Origin: Haladaptatus sp. R4
GTDB lineage: Archaea > Halobacteriota > Halobacteria > Halobacteriales > Haladaptataceae
Direction of reading: 5' to 3'
DNA length: 64,000 nucleotides
NCBI RefSeq assembly: GCF_001625445.1
Contig: NZ_LWHG01000031.1
Location: 171,803-235,802, forward strand
Position 1 is the first letter of the stretch. Each line of letters opens with the position of its first letter. Of this stretch, positions 26,637 through 35,644 are shown in pieces. The notes beneath the pieces are model-generated. The model worked only from the letters and a program-made list of their open reading frames with translations, had not been told where the DNA came from and searched no databases. Both the position numbers and the translations under genes were made by a program.

Positions 26637-26969
26637 CGAATCATCATAGCGGCTAATGTTTCAAATACGTATCGTGATCCATCTCGCCGTCATATCGCAG
26701 TACAACCGCCATACAGCGCCGTGAAACAGGAATCAATACTATCAGAATATATTAAATTTATTCTATTTGGAACCTGTGCGGCGGTCCACGATGCGCGCTC
26801 GGGAAGTCACTTCACTGCACTGCACTCCCGCCACCTTCCCATCTCATCCGATACCCCACCGCACCCCACTTCACTCCACTCCCACTCGATACCTTGCTTC
26901 ACTCCATCCACCCCACCTCCGACGACTACCTCGCCCCGTGTTTTTGGTCGCCCGGCGCGAATTCCCGGC
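26637..26969. other. Intergenic region with an AT-rich block and a G-poor, CACTY-rich tract
   Basis: Divergent 333-bp region. The left part (26640-26780) is AT-rich with candidate promoters (AATATATTAAATTTATT). The right part, about 26810-26935, is C/T/A-rich on the plus strand with very few G, and repeats CACTGCACT, CACTTCACTCCACTCC and similar. An in-frame extension of the asparaginase through this tract exists, but its composition is not protein-like. Confidence 0.6.
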
Positions 26970-27968
26970 ATGAACGTCACCGTCCTCGGCACGGGGGGAA
27001 CGATTGCGAGCACGGGCCAAGAGACCGGCGCGGTCCCGACCCAACGCGGGGAAGCACTCATCGAGCGAGTTCCGGAATTGGACGAGTACGGCGACATCGC
27101 CGTCGAACAGGTGGCGCAGGTTCCGAGCTACGAGATGACCGCCGAAACGCTCGAATCCATCCGCGAGCGGGTGGCGGAACTGGACGGAGATTCGACCCGC
27201 GATGCCGTCGTCGTCACGCACGGCACGGACACGATGGAGGAGACGGCGTACTATCTGGATGTGACCCTCAATCCGAACACGCCGGTGTTCCTGACCGGTG
27301 CGCAGCGTCGCCCGGACGAACGGGGTTTCGATGGTTCGACGAACCTCGTCACCGCGTTCGCGGCGGCTGAGGCGTTCGCGGAAAAGGACGGAAGCGGAAC
27401 CTACGTCGCCTTCGACGAAAAAATCCATTCGGCGCGGTTCGCCACGAAGGTCCACACGTCGCAACTCGACGCCTTCGCGTCGCCTGACATCGGCCCGGTG
27501 GCGACCCACGACCGCAGCGGCGTTCGAATCCTCCGCCAGCCACGGAGCGAATCCGTGCACATCCCGGACGCCTCGCTCGACCCCACCGTCTTCGTCGTCG
27601 GGAGCGGTGCCGGAGTGGACGAACGACTGGCCGCCGCCGCGCTGGACGCGGGCGCGGACGGTCTGGTCGTGAACGGCACGGGACTCGGCAACGTCACCGC
27701 GGAGTTGGGTGAGTTCGTGCAGTCGGCGATTCGGGACGGCACCCCCGTCGTCGTCACCTCCCGTTGTCTCGCCGGTCGAACGACGCCGGTTTACGGAAAC
27801 GCGGGCGGCGGCGAGACGCTGCGGGACGCTGGAGCGATTTTCGCTGGTGACCTTCCGGCACAAAAGGCGCGGCTCAAGTTGGTGCTGGCGCTGTCGAAGC
27901 ACGGCGGTGAGGATGAAAAGAAGGACTACAAAGCACTCCGTGCGCTCTTCGACGCCGAAACGTACTGA
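26970..27968 (+). CDS. L-asparaginase
   Basis: A 332-residue enzyme hydrolysing asparagine to aspartate and ammonia. The two catalytic threonine motifs are clear: VLGTGGTIASTG near the N-terminus and VVTHGTDTMEETAYYL in the middle. Other family marks are PVFLTGAQRRPDERGFDGS, the C-terminal GADGLVVNGTGLGN and VVTSRCLAGRTTPVYG. There is no signal peptide, so it is cytoplasmic and closer to type I or archaeal enzymes. The ATG at 26970 places the first Thr motif at residue 12, as usual, and upstream in-frame sequence is rejected as the low-complexity tract. Confidence 0.93.
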   Translation: MNVTVLGTGGTIASTGQETGAVPTQRGEALIERVPELDEYGDIAVEQVAQVPSYEMTAETLESIRERVAELDGDSTRDAVVVTHGTDTMEETAYYLDVTLNPNTPVFLTGAQRRPDERGFDGSTNLVTAFAAAEAFAEKDGSGTYVAFDEKIHSARFATKVHTSQLDAFASPDIGPVATHDRSGVRILRQPRSESVHIPDASLDPTVFVVGSGAGVDERLAAAALDAGADGLVVNGTGLGNVTAELGEFVQSAIRDGTPVVVTSRCLAGRTTPVYGNAGGGETLRDAGAIFAGDLPAQKARLKLVLALSKHGGEDEKKDYKALRALFDAETY

Positions 27969-27972
27969 CTCC

Positions 27973-28872
27973 TCAGACGTATCGCGTTTCGCTCTCGTAC
28001 ACGGACGGGTCGTCCTCGTACTTCCGCGCGATTTCTTCGAGCGTGAGGAACTCGGCGTCCTCGTGGCTCTTCACGTACTGGATGAACTCCTCCAGCAGCG
28101 GAATCATGTGTGGCAGGCCATGGATGTCCGGGTGGATGGTCAGCGTGTAGACGCCCGCACCGCGGCGGTTGTAGAGGAAATCGAACTGCGCCTCGTAAAT
28201 CTCCTCGTGAATCATTCGCGGACTCGCGTAGCCCGCGTTGTAGTTCGGCTGTTTGATGAACTGCATCGGCGGGATGTCGTCTCGGAACCAGCTGATGGGT
28301 ATCTCGACCACGTCCGTTTCCTCGCCGTACTCGTACGGTTCCATCCACGATTCGGCGTCGTTCTCGTACTCGATTTTCGTCCAGTCGTCGCCCTTGCGCA
28401 CGTACCCCGGTTCGAACTGCCGTTCCATCAGGCTGCTGTCGTAGAGGAAGTCGTGCTCTTCGAGCAGTTCGGGCGTGTTCTCGCTGAACTCCCACCAACT
28501 CGCCCGGTGGCCGACGGGTCTGTCGCCGGTAATCTCCTCGACGAGGTCCATCGAGGCCTGCATGATGGCGTCCTCCTGTTCTCGGGTCAGGCTGGTCGGG
28601 TTCTCGTGGCTGTAGCCGTGAATTCCGATTTCGTGGCCGTCATCGGCGATGGCCTCGACGTTCTCCCGAAACGTTTCGATGGTGTGGCCGGGGACGTACC
28701 ACGACGTGGTCACGTCCTCCTCCTCGAACAGTGCCAGCATTCGCGGAATCCCCTCGTTTCCGGCCGAGAGCCCGCGCGACAGGTCCGCGGGCGAATCCTC
28801 CCCGCCGTACGAACCGAGCCATCCCGCGACGCAGTCCGCGTCGATACCGATTGCGACGTCGATGTCTCCCAT
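27973..28872 (-). CDS. Polysaccharide deacetylase family protein (PgdA/PuuE-like)
   Basis: A 299-residue cytoplasmic NodB-fold protein without signal peptide. The metal and catalytic residues are in AIGIDADCVAGWLGSYGGED (NodB motif 1) and HEIGIHGYSHENPTSLTREQ (motif 2, HxxxH). RASWWEFSENTPELLEEHDF and TLTIHPDIHGLPHM complete the set. Relatives include Helicobacter peptidoglycan deacetylase and PuuE-type allantoinases. With no murein in haloarchaea, a small amide or cyclic amide substrate is plausible. It is convergent with asparaginase (4 nt gap). Unrelated in detail to the two Tat-exported deacetylases elsewhere in the window. Confidence 0.85.
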   Translation of the reverse strand: MGDIDVAIGIDADCVAGWLGSYGGEDSPADLSRGLSAGNEGIPRMLALFEEEDVTTSWYVPGHTIETFRENVEAIADDGHEIGIHGYSHENPTSLTREQEDAIMQASMDLVEEITGDRPVGHRASWWEFSENTPELLEEHDFLYDSSLMERQFEPGYVRKGDDWTKIEYENDAESWMEPYEYGEETDVVEIPISWFRDDIPPMQFIKQPNYNAGYASPRMIHEEIYEAQFDFLYNRRGAGVYTLTIHPDIHGLPHMIPLLEEFIQYVKSHEDAEFLTLEEIARKYEDDPSVYESETRYV

Positions 28873-28992
28873 AGCACCGCGACTACCACGGCGCTCTGCA
28901 AAACGGTGCTGGCTACTGAATCCGAAAATTCGAGGACCAGAAAATCGAAACCCGAAACCCGAAATTCGAAAGTCCTGAAGTCCGAGCCCCGA

Positions 28993-30555
28993 TTACTCGT
29001 CCGATGCGGCTTCGATGATGAAGTACGCCGCGACGACGCCGAGTATCGAGACGGCCATACAGAGCAACATCGCCCGGCCGAACGCGGAGACGAAGGCCAC
29101 GTGGACGATTCGCTCCACCTGCGATTCGACTTCCGGGGCGAGGTGTTTGAGCGTCGCCTCCGCGGCGTCGGACCCGGACAGCAACCCCTTGATCTCCTGT
29201 CTGTCGGATGCATCCAGCGCCGCTCCGGCCTTGACGAGCAGTTCGGCCAGTTTCTCGTTCTCCAGCGTCTTGAACAGGGCACCGGTCACCGCGACCCCGA
29301 AGACGGCCCCCAGGAGCCGAACCATCCCCAACACGCCGGACGCTTCACCGCCCTTCGCGTCCGGCAGCGCTCCCATCCCGACCGTGTTCGAGAGCGTGTA
29401 CGCCACTCCGATCCCGGTTCCGGCGAGGACGAGTGAGACGAGGATGGTGACCAATCCGCTCGTCGGGGTGACGCGGGTGAGGAAGACGAACGCGACTGCC
29501 ATGAGTGCCATACCACCGACCATCGAATTTCGGACGCCGAGCCGCGTCGAGACGTCGTTCGTCCGTGCTTCCAACACCACCAACGGAACGGTGAACGCCA
29601 GGAATACCAGTCCGGTTCGTAACGGGGAGTAGTCGAGGATGTTCTGGAGATACAGCGTCATGTAGAACAACAGCGCACCGAACCCGTAGTTCACGACAAA
29701 TCCGACCGCGTTCGCGCCGAGGAAGTCCCGGTTCGCGAAGAGGTCGAGTTCGATCAGCGGGTCGTCGGTACGCCGCTCGATGACGAAAAACGCCGCGAGC
29801 AACAGCACCGCTGCGCCGAGTGCGCCGATGACGAACGGTGACCCCCAGCCGAGCGTGTCACCCTGTTGAATCGCGAGCACTAGCGCGACGAGACCGCCGG
29901 TAACGGTCACGAGACCCGCAAAATCGACGTGATGGCCGACCGTCTCGTCACGCGATTCGCGCACGGCCGCGAGCGTCAGGATGACCGCCACCGCCGCGAG
30001 CGGAACGTTGAAGAAGAAAAACCAGCGCCACGACACCATCTGGGTGAGGACGCCGCCGACGAGGGGCCCGGCGGCCAGTCCGAGGCCGGAGATGGCGGCC
30101 CAGAGCGCGATACCTTTGCCGCGTTCCTTCTCGGGGAAGGCGTGACTGACTATCGGTAGCGACGCCGCGAAGAAGGCCGCCGCGCCCAGGCCCTGCACCA
30201 CGCGGGCCGACACGAGCCACAGTTCGCTTTGGGAGAATCCGGCGAACGCCGATGCGGCGATGAAGACGGTGATCCCGATGAGCAGGACGCGCCGCCGACC
30301 GAAGATGTCCGACAGCCGACCGAACGCCACCATCGGCGCGGCGAACGCGAGCAGGTAGGCGTTGATGGTCCACTGGAGCCCCGTGGTCGAGATTCCGAGG
30401 TCCCGACCGATGGTCGGAAGCGCGACCGTGAGACCGTTGAAATCCACGCTGACCAGAATCCCGGCGATGCCGATGGCCACCACCACCCACCACTTCCGGT
30501 TTTGTTCGGTGATCGTAGGTACGCGATTCGCTAGTTTCGTCGTGGTAGTTCCCAT
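28993..30555 (-). CDS. MFS exporter, DHA2 (14-helix) family
   Basis: A 520-residue major facilitator protein with about 14 membrane helices. The antiporter-type motif A appears as FGRLSDIFGRRRVLLIG between helices 2 and 3, and motif C-like Gly/Pro-rich sequence occurs in helix 5 (SGLGLAAGPLVGGVLTQMV). The EmrB/QacA group exports drugs, lipids or siderophores by proton exchange. It is not linked to the siderophore operon. The cytoplasmic segment before the last helix (LENEKLAELLVKAGAALDAS) is a soluble insert. ATG at 30553-30555. Confidence 0.92.
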   Translation of the reverse strand: MGTTTTKLANRVPTITEQNRKWWVVVAIGIAGILVSVDFNGLTVALPTIGRDLGISTTGLQWTINAYLLAFAAPMVAFGRLSDIFGRRRVLLIGITVFIAASAFAGFSQSELWLVSARVVQGLGAAAFFAASLPIVSHAFPEKERGKGIALWAAISGLGLAAGPLVGGVLTQMVSWRWFFFFNVPLAAVAVILTLAAVRESRDETVGHHVDFAGLVTVTGGLVALVLAIQQGDTLGWGSPFVIGALGAAVLLLAAFFVIERRTDDPLIELDLFANRDFLGANAVGFVVNYGFGALLFYMTLYLQNILDYSPLRTGLVFLAFTVPLVVLEARTNDVSTRLGVRNSMVGGMALMAVAFVFLTRVTPTSGLVTILVSLVLAGTGIGVAYTLSNTVGMGALPDAKGGEASGVLGMVRLLGAVFGVAVTGALFKTLENEKLAELLVKAGAALDASDRQEIKGLLSGSDAAEATLKHLAPEVESQVERIVHVAFVSAFGRAMLLCMAVSILGVVAAYFIIEAASDE

Positions 30556-30702
30556 CTGTCTCCACCCCTTACAGTCGCATCCGAAGAGCGCAACCGTGCG
30601 ACAGCTGTTCTCCTGCGTTGTCGCTTCATTACGCCGTTGACGGGCATAAACATGTAGCAGATTAAATCAGAACCGTCGTCATTTCAGCGAAGTCTCACGT
30701 CC

Positions 30703-31785
30703 CTACTCGAAACGTCCGGGGGACAACTGCCGGAGCATCGGCGACGATTCGCCGTCCACCGCTTCGGATATCAGCTGTCCGACGACGGGCGCTCGGGTGA
30801 TTCCGAGACCGCTCATGCCGACGGCGTGATAGTAGCCTTCCGTGTCCCCCTCACCGACGATCGGCAGGCCGTCGGGCGTGACGGTTCGGTAACCGATCCA
30901 TCCCGTCTCGCGGCGGAAGCGGTCGGCGTCGAAGCCGAGTTCCGAGAGCAGTTCCCGCGCTCGCCGTTCGAAGTCATCGTCGGGGGAATCTCCGGTAGTG
31001 GGAGTCGCATCCTCGTCCGCTCGAAACTCGGTGTTGTAGTGGCCGACGTACAGTCCCTTCGCGTATCGACGGACGTAGAGTTCGTTCTCGAAGAGGGTGA
31101 ACGGAATTTCGGTATCCGCGTCGTCGGGCGTCTCGAATCCGACGATGGGACCCGCCGTCCGGCGAACGGGGAGGTCGTCCATCCCGTCCACGTCAACCGC
31201 CCACGGTCCGGCGGCGTTCACCACCGCATCGACGGCCACCGTTTCATCGTCCAGTTCGATTCCCGTGACGCGTCCGGACTCGATTTCGACGCCCCTCACT
31301 TCCGTCCCGCTTCGAATCGTCGCGCCCGCGTTCCGTGCTTTTTCGGCGTACAGTTCCGCGATAGCGACGGGATCGAAGTGGCCGTCTTCGGGCGTCGAGA
31401 GCGCGCCGACGGCGCGCTCGTCGTCGTACGGCCTTGCGTCCGGGAGAATCTCCGCGTCGATTCCCGCGTCCCGGAGCGAATCCGCGTACTCCCGATACGC
31501 CTCCAGCGTCGAATCCGACCACGCGACGTGGAGCAGTCCCGTTTGCGTGTACGCCAGTTCGCCGTCCTCGATGAATACCGAGTACTCGTCCCACGCCCGC
31601 CGTCGGAGTCGATGGGCGAACCCGCTCGGCGGCACCGCCTGCCACACGAACACGGCCATCGAGGCGGCCGTCGTCCCGCCGCCGATATCGTCCCGTTCGA
31701 ACAGTTCCACGTCGTGACCGCGCTCCGCGAGGTGGTACGCACAACTCGTGCCGATGACGCCGCCGCCGATGATGCCGACAGTCAT
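30703..31785 (-). CDS. DAO-family FAD-dependent oxidoreductase
   Basis: A 360-residue flavoprotein. The N-terminal Rossmann motif is IIGGGVIGTSCAYHLAERGH with the acidic ribose ligand in ELFERDDIGGGTT. VVNAAGPWAVDVDG and TGWIGYRTVTPDGLPIVG near the C-terminus are typical of the glycine/D-amino acid oxidase group (sarcosine oxidase, glycine oxidase, glycerol-3-phosphate dehydrogenase relatives). YYHAVGMSGLGITRAPVVGQ ends the FAD site. The substrate is probably a secondary or D-amino acid, not resolvable here. Monocistronic, divergent from a small membrane protein gene. Confidence 0.9.
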   Translation of the reverse strand: MTVGIIGGGVIGTSCAYHLAERGHDVELFERDDIGGGTTAASMAVFVWQAVPPSGFAHRLRRRAWDEYSVFIEDGELAYTQTGLLHVAWSDSTLEAYREYADSLRDAGIDAEILPDARPYDDERAVGALSTPEDGHFDPVAIAELYAEKARNAGATIRSGTEVRGVEIESGRVTGIELDDETVAVDAVVNAAGPWAVDVDGMDDLPVRRTAGPIVGFETPDDADTEIPFTLFENELYVRRYAKGLYVGHYNTEFRADEDATPTTGDSPDDDFERRARELLSELGFDADRFRRETGWIGYRTVTPDGLPIVGEGDTEGYYHAVGMSGLGITRAPVVGQLISEAVDGESSPMLRQLSPGRFE

Positions 31786-31872
31786 GTATCCGTTTGCGAG
31801 ATGGTTTCGAGGGGACCTGAGTGTTGCCCGCGTGCCGTTACAGGAGCGTCAGTGTCACTAACCGATAAAAAA

Positions 31873-31880
31873 TAATATAT
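31873..31880 (+). promoter_or_regulatory. TATA element for the gene at 31906
   Basis: TAATATAT centred about 29 nt before the ATG at 31906, giving a leaderless transcript. It favours 31906 over the in-frame ATG at 31885. Confidence 0.5.
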
Positions 31881-31905
31881 CCGATTGTATTCGAAACCTA
31901 ACAAT

Positions 31906-32142
31906 ATGGTCCTTCCGAAAACCGAACGCCCCTCCTCCAAACTGGGGTACTTCCGCAACACACCGATGTTCGTCGTCGTCGCCGTGACGATGGCGATTTA
32001 CGTCGTCGCACGCCTCCTATTCCTCCACTGGGGAGAGATTCAGACACCCGCTGACGCCGCCGAGGAGTTCATCATCGGAACGCTCGGTTGTTATCTGGGA
32101 ATCTGTCTCATCGATTTCGTGTGGGACGCCCTGTTCTACTGA
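31906..32142 (+). CDS. Small two-helix membrane protein
   Basis: A 78-residue protein, MVLPKTERPSSKLGYFRNTP then a first membrane helix (MFVVVAVTMAIYVVARLLFL) and a second (IIGTLGCYLGICLIDFVWDA). The loop between carries acidic residues. The short basic N-terminus predicts it on the cytoplasmic side. No family recognised. Leaderless start supported by the TATA element. Confidence 0.7.
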   Translation: MVLPKTERPSSKLGYFRNTPMFVVVAVTMAIYVVARLLFLHWGEIQTPADAAEEFIIGTLGCYLGICLIDFVWDALFY

Positions 32143-32178
32143 TTCGAACCAAAAAGGATTCGAGTCGGACGGTTCGAG

Positions 32179-33261
32179 TTATCGCTTCTCGCCGACTTCG
32201 ACGCAGCCACCCGACTCTGACGAGCGGTAAATCGCGTCCATCACGCGCTGGGTGGTGAGCGCCTGCTCGATGGTGTTGAATTCGGGTGATTGTCCGGCCA
32301 CAACGGCGTCGAGGAAGCGCTTGTCGCTTCCCTTCCAGCCGACGTGGTCGATGGAGGCGTCACTGACGGTGGATTCCACGAGGTGGTCGGGACCGTGCGA
32401 TTTCGCTTCCAGCATCGTCAGTTCGTCGCCGCCGAGGTCGAGACGCGCGCCCGCTTCCGACCCGCGAACGACGAACTCCTGACTCTCGGCCTCGTTGGTC
32501 GCCCACGCGGCTTCGAGCGAGATGGTCCGGTCGTCGGCACAGCGGATCAGCGCCGTCGTCGAGTCCTCGACGTCGAACACGGCTTCCTCGGTGGCATCGT
32601 ACCAGTCGTCCGGGTCCACGTAGTCGTCCCGATTCCCGAACTGGTTGCGGGTGACGCCGAACACGGTCTCGACCGGCGGGAAGTCCATCAGATACAGCGC
32701 GAAGTCGATGGCGTGAACGCCGATATCGACCACGACGCCGCCGCCCGAGAGTTCCTCGTTGGTGAACCACGAACCGACACCGGGGATGCCGCGACTGCGG
32801 ATGTAGTTCGCCCGGATGTGCCGAACGTCGCCGAAGTGACCCGCGTCCTGATACCCCTTGAACAGTTCAGCCGCGGTCGAGACGCGGTTGTGGAAGTTCA
32901 CCATGCAGAACCCGTCAGCCTCCCGCGCGGTTTCGGCCATCCGTTCGGCGGCCTCCAAACTGTCGGCGAGCGGTTTCTCACAGAGCACGTCGTAGCCGTG
33001 TCCGAGCGCGGCGACGACGGCGTCCTCGTGAAACGCGTTCGGCGTGGACACGGCGACCGCGTCGAGGTCCTCGTTCTCGTACATCGTCTCGAACTCCTCG
33101 TAGGTTCTCGCGCCGAACTTCGTCTCGAAATTCTCGCGAATATCGGGGACAATGTCGGCACCCGCAACGACCTCGTGGCCGAGTTCGGACGCGTTCGTCG
33201 CATGGGTCTGGCCCATGAATCCCAAGCCGACGACACCGAGGCGAACTGGTTCTCCTTGCAT
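32179..33261 (-). CDS. Gfo/Idh/MocA-family oxidoreductase
   Basis: A 360-residue NAD(P)-dependent sugar or inositol dehydrogenase-like protein. The Rossmann motif is LGVVGLGFMGQTHATNASEL. AVAVSTPNAFHEDAVVAALG and YDVLCEKPLADSLEAAERMA contain the conserved EKP lysine. GGVVVDIGVHAIDFALYLMD gives the catalytic D-x-x-x-H of the substrate domain. The ATG at 33261 (MQGEPVRLG) is chosen because 19 codons upstream precede the Rossmann fold without homology-like content. Substrate unknown. Confidence 0.92.
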   Translation of the reverse strand: MQGEPVRLGVVGLGFMGQTHATNASELGHEVVAGADIVPDIRENFETKFGARTYEEFETMYENEDLDAVAVSTPNAFHEDAVVAALGHGYDVLCEKPLADSLEAAERMAETAREADGFCMVNFHNRVSTAAELFKGYQDAGHFGDVRHIRANYIRSRGIPGVGSWFTNEELSGGGVVVDIGVHAIDFALYLMDFPPVETVFGVTRNQFGNRDDYVDPDDWYDATEEAVFDVEDSTTALIRCADDRTISLEAAWATNEAESQEFVVRGSEAGARLDLGGDELTMLEAKSHGPDHLVESTVSDASIDHVGWKGSDKRFLDAVVAGQSPEFNTIEQALTTQRVMDAIYRSSESGGCVEVGEKR

Positions 33262-33416
33262 GGCTACGGAAACGGGCGACTGAATAAAATATGTAGGCAT
33301 AACGGCGAAACCTATCACGAACGCGTTCGGCTATCGCGTTCGAACGACGAGCGTGTGGTTTTCTCCGGGTTCGTCCCGTACCGATGACCCGAACGATGGA
33401 CCCCGAAGTCAGGACC

Positions 33417-34952
33417 CTATTCGCTCCGAAACTTTCGATCGTTGGCCACTTCCTCTTGCTCTCCATTCCGCTCCCGCCACCATCTTCGAATCCGATCGTC
33501 GACGCGGGAACCGAGTAGCCACGCCGACCACGACAGTTCGTACCGCTGGCGGTCGTGTTCGGGGAACCGGCGATTTTCGGTCATACTGAAGTTCACGAGT
33601 GCGACGAACACGATACCCCCGACGGTGTTACCGAGAACGACGGGAACGAAGAAGTGAATGAACACCGAAACGAGGGTTTCGCTGCCGACGAAAACCAGAA
33701 AGAGCACTTCACAGGCACCGGCGATGCAGTGGAACAAGTCGGCAATGGGAATGAGTATGATGATGACGTAAACGATGATGAAGCGAGAAATCGTCTCCCG
33801 CGCCGCGTGTATCAACCAGACCATCGTCGCCACGAGACCGCCCGCGAAGACTCCTTTGTAGAAGAGTGCCCACCACGCCGTTCCCATCGCGTGCTCGCCG
33901 AAGAGACGGGCAGTGTCGGCGACCCTCGGGTCGAAAATCCCCGTCTTGGCGAGGAGATACGCAGTGAGTCCCGCGCCGATGACGTTCGCCGCGAGCACGA
34001 TGCTCCACAACCGGAGCAGTTGCGGAAGGCTTGCGAGGCGCGTCAACACGAGCGTTACCGGCGTCAGTGTGTTTTCGGTGAACAGTTGGTAACTGCCGAT
34101 GACGATCATCACGAATCCAACGGGATACAGCAGGTTGCTCAGCCCCACATTGTCCGGATACGCGGTCGTCATCGCCGCTTGTGCGAGGAACGTCGCTCCG
34201 ATGCTCAATCCGGCGGCGAGGCCGCTGAAGAACAGCAACCGCGTGCTCCGTTCGATCTCCTCGTCCGCCGTCGCCGTCACGCGCTGGAAGATTTCGTCCG
34301 CCGAAAAACGGTCGCGAACGGCCTCGCCAGCGGCGGGTGCACCCCGCCGCGAACGATCGATCGTCTCCCGAAGCTCCCGGTTTTCCGGCTGTAACGTCCG
34401 CTGAATATCGGTGAGATCACCGGCGTCGGCAATCGCTTCGAGGAGGGATTCGAACTCGTACGCACCGTCGTAGCGTTCGCCGTTGACGAAGAACGTCGGC
34501 GTCGCGTTCGCGCCGCTGTAGATGCCGCTCTCGAAATCCTCCCTGACTCGCTCTTCGTACACCCCGCGGTCGAGTTCGTCCGCGAACCGATCGACGTCCA
34601 TTTCGAGTTCCTCGGCGTAACTGATCAGATCGGCGCGGGTGAGCGCGTCCTGATGCTGATACAGCAGGTCGTACATCTCCCAGAACCGTCCCTGCGCCGC
34701 GGCCGCCTCCGACGCCTCGGCGGCCCGCTGTGCGAGCGGATGCTGCTCCGTCAACGGAAAGTGCCGGAAGACGAAGCGAACTCGGGTCCCCAGTCGGTTC
34801 AAAATCCGACGGACGATGGGATAGAAATCGCCGCAGTAGGGACATTCGAAATCGCCGTACTCCACGAGCGTCACCGGCGCGTCGTCGGACCCGCGGACGT
34901 GATCCGTCTCGTTCACCGGCACCGTTAACGTCCGATTCTCGGTTTGACTCAT
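33417..34952 (-). CDS. DsbA-like thioredoxin domain fused to a formate/nitrite-type (FNT) channel
   Basis: A 511-residue fusion. Residues about 15-190 are a DsbA/Thioredoxin_4 domain with active site CPYC (37-40) in EYGDFECPYCGDFYP and the cis-Pro loop ANATPTFFVNGERYDGAYEF. A charged helical linker follows (about 190-235). Residues about 238-465 contain six membrane helices of the FNT family, with GLAAGLSIGATFLAQAAMTT and GNTVGGIVFVALVNFSMTEN as matching halves of the pore repeat. A basic tail ends the protein. No signal peptide precedes the thioredoxin domain, so it should face the cytoplasm. FNT channels carry formate, nitrite, hydrosulfide or lactate. Coupling to redox chemistry is inferred. 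Confidence 0.9.
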   Translation of the reverse strand: MSQTENRTLTVPVNETDHVRGSDDAPVTLVEYGDFECPYCGDFYPIVRRILNRLGTRVRFVFRHFPLTEQHPLAQRAAEASEAAAAQGRFWEMYDLLYQHQDALTRADLISYAEELEMDVDRFADELDRGVYEERVREDFESGIYSGANATPTFFVNGERYDGAYEFESLLEAIADAGDLTDIQRTLQPENRELRETIDRSRRGAPAAGEAVRDRFSADEIFQRVTATADEEIERSTRLLFFSGLAAGLSIGATFLAQAAMTTAYPDNVGLSNLLYPVGFVMIVIGSYQLFTENTLTPVTLVLTRLASLPQLLRLWSIVLAANVIGAGLTAYLLAKTGIFDPRVADTARLFGEHAMGTAWWALFYKGVFAGGLVATMVWLIHAARETISRFIIVYVIIILIPIADLFHCIAGACEVLFLVFVGSETLVSVFIHFFVPVVLGNTVGGIVFVALVNFSMTENRRFPEHDRQRYELSWSAWLLGSRVDDRIRRWWRERNGEQEEVANDRKFRSE

Positions 34953-35119
34953 CTGAAACCCACCCCGTCAGCCCCTCGACTGACCTGGTACAATAGTCGC
35001 TGTCACAGTGAAAGACGAGTAACAGGATAACGCTGTCGCCGGTACGTGGACCACCGTCGAACTATAACGGATGCGGAGAGGAGCCGTTTCGATTCGGAAT
35101 CCGTACGAGACGATTGCAT

Positions 35120-35644
35120 TCAACCTCGCGTTTCCACGGCGAGCGTCGTCTCGTACCTCCCTCGCTCCATCGTCACCCGAACGTCGAACGCCACCGCGAG
35201 GACGTGCGTTTCGCCGTCCCGATTCTGAACGACGACTCCTTGTTTCGCCTCGCACGCCCCGAACTGTCGATTCGGACCGCGTGTTTCCGGACAGTGCTCG
35301 TTCGCCCACGATTGGGCCGCCGACTCGTTGTATTCGACCTGATACACCGTCCCGGATTCGACGCGAGACGAGCGGAGCGAGTCGAGCGTCCCCTGCAAAT
35401 CGGTGCGAATCGTCGAGACGGCGGCGTCCCGTTGCTGCCAGCGATACGACTCCGGAACCCCGCTCCCGGCACCGTGAACGCCGCGCGAGAGGACTCGCTG
35501 TGCGTTTTGGACGGGCGCGTCGTACTCGCCGCTCGCGGCCACGTCCCCGCTGTAGCCCAGTTGGAGATACGCGAAGAGTATCGGCGTCAACGCGACGGCG
35601 ACGAGTGCCGCCGCGCCGAGGACGAGTTGGGCGCGGTCGTTCAT
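35120..35644 (-). CDS. Pilin-like protein, last gene of the pilus operon (DUF7261-like)
   Basis: A 174-residue single-pass protein. MNDRAQLVLGAAALVAVALT is a short leader plus hydrophobic helix, as in minor pilins, followed by an extracytoplasmic domain with two Cys (HCPETRG and FGACEAKQG) that could form a disulfide. The chosen ATG overlaps the stop of the upstream gene (ATGA). The family number is from memory of the usual haloarchaeal cluster order. It is likely a minor pilin or pilus-assembly accessory. Confidence 0.75.
   Translation of the reverse strand: MNDRAQLVLGAAALVAVALTPILFAYLQLGYSGDVAASGEYDAPVQNAQRVLSRGVHGAGSGVPESYRWQQRDAAVSTIRTDLQGTLDSLRSSRVESGTVYQVEYNESAAQSWANEHCPETRGPNRQFGACEAKQGVVVQNRDGETHVLAVAFDVRVTMERGRYETTLAVETRG

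Noticed and set aside
26148..26969. Upstream extension of the asparaginase to 606 residues
   Set aside because: It runs antisense to the TIM-barrel gene and through the G-poor CACTY tract; the family start is at 26970, 11 residues before the catalytic Thr.
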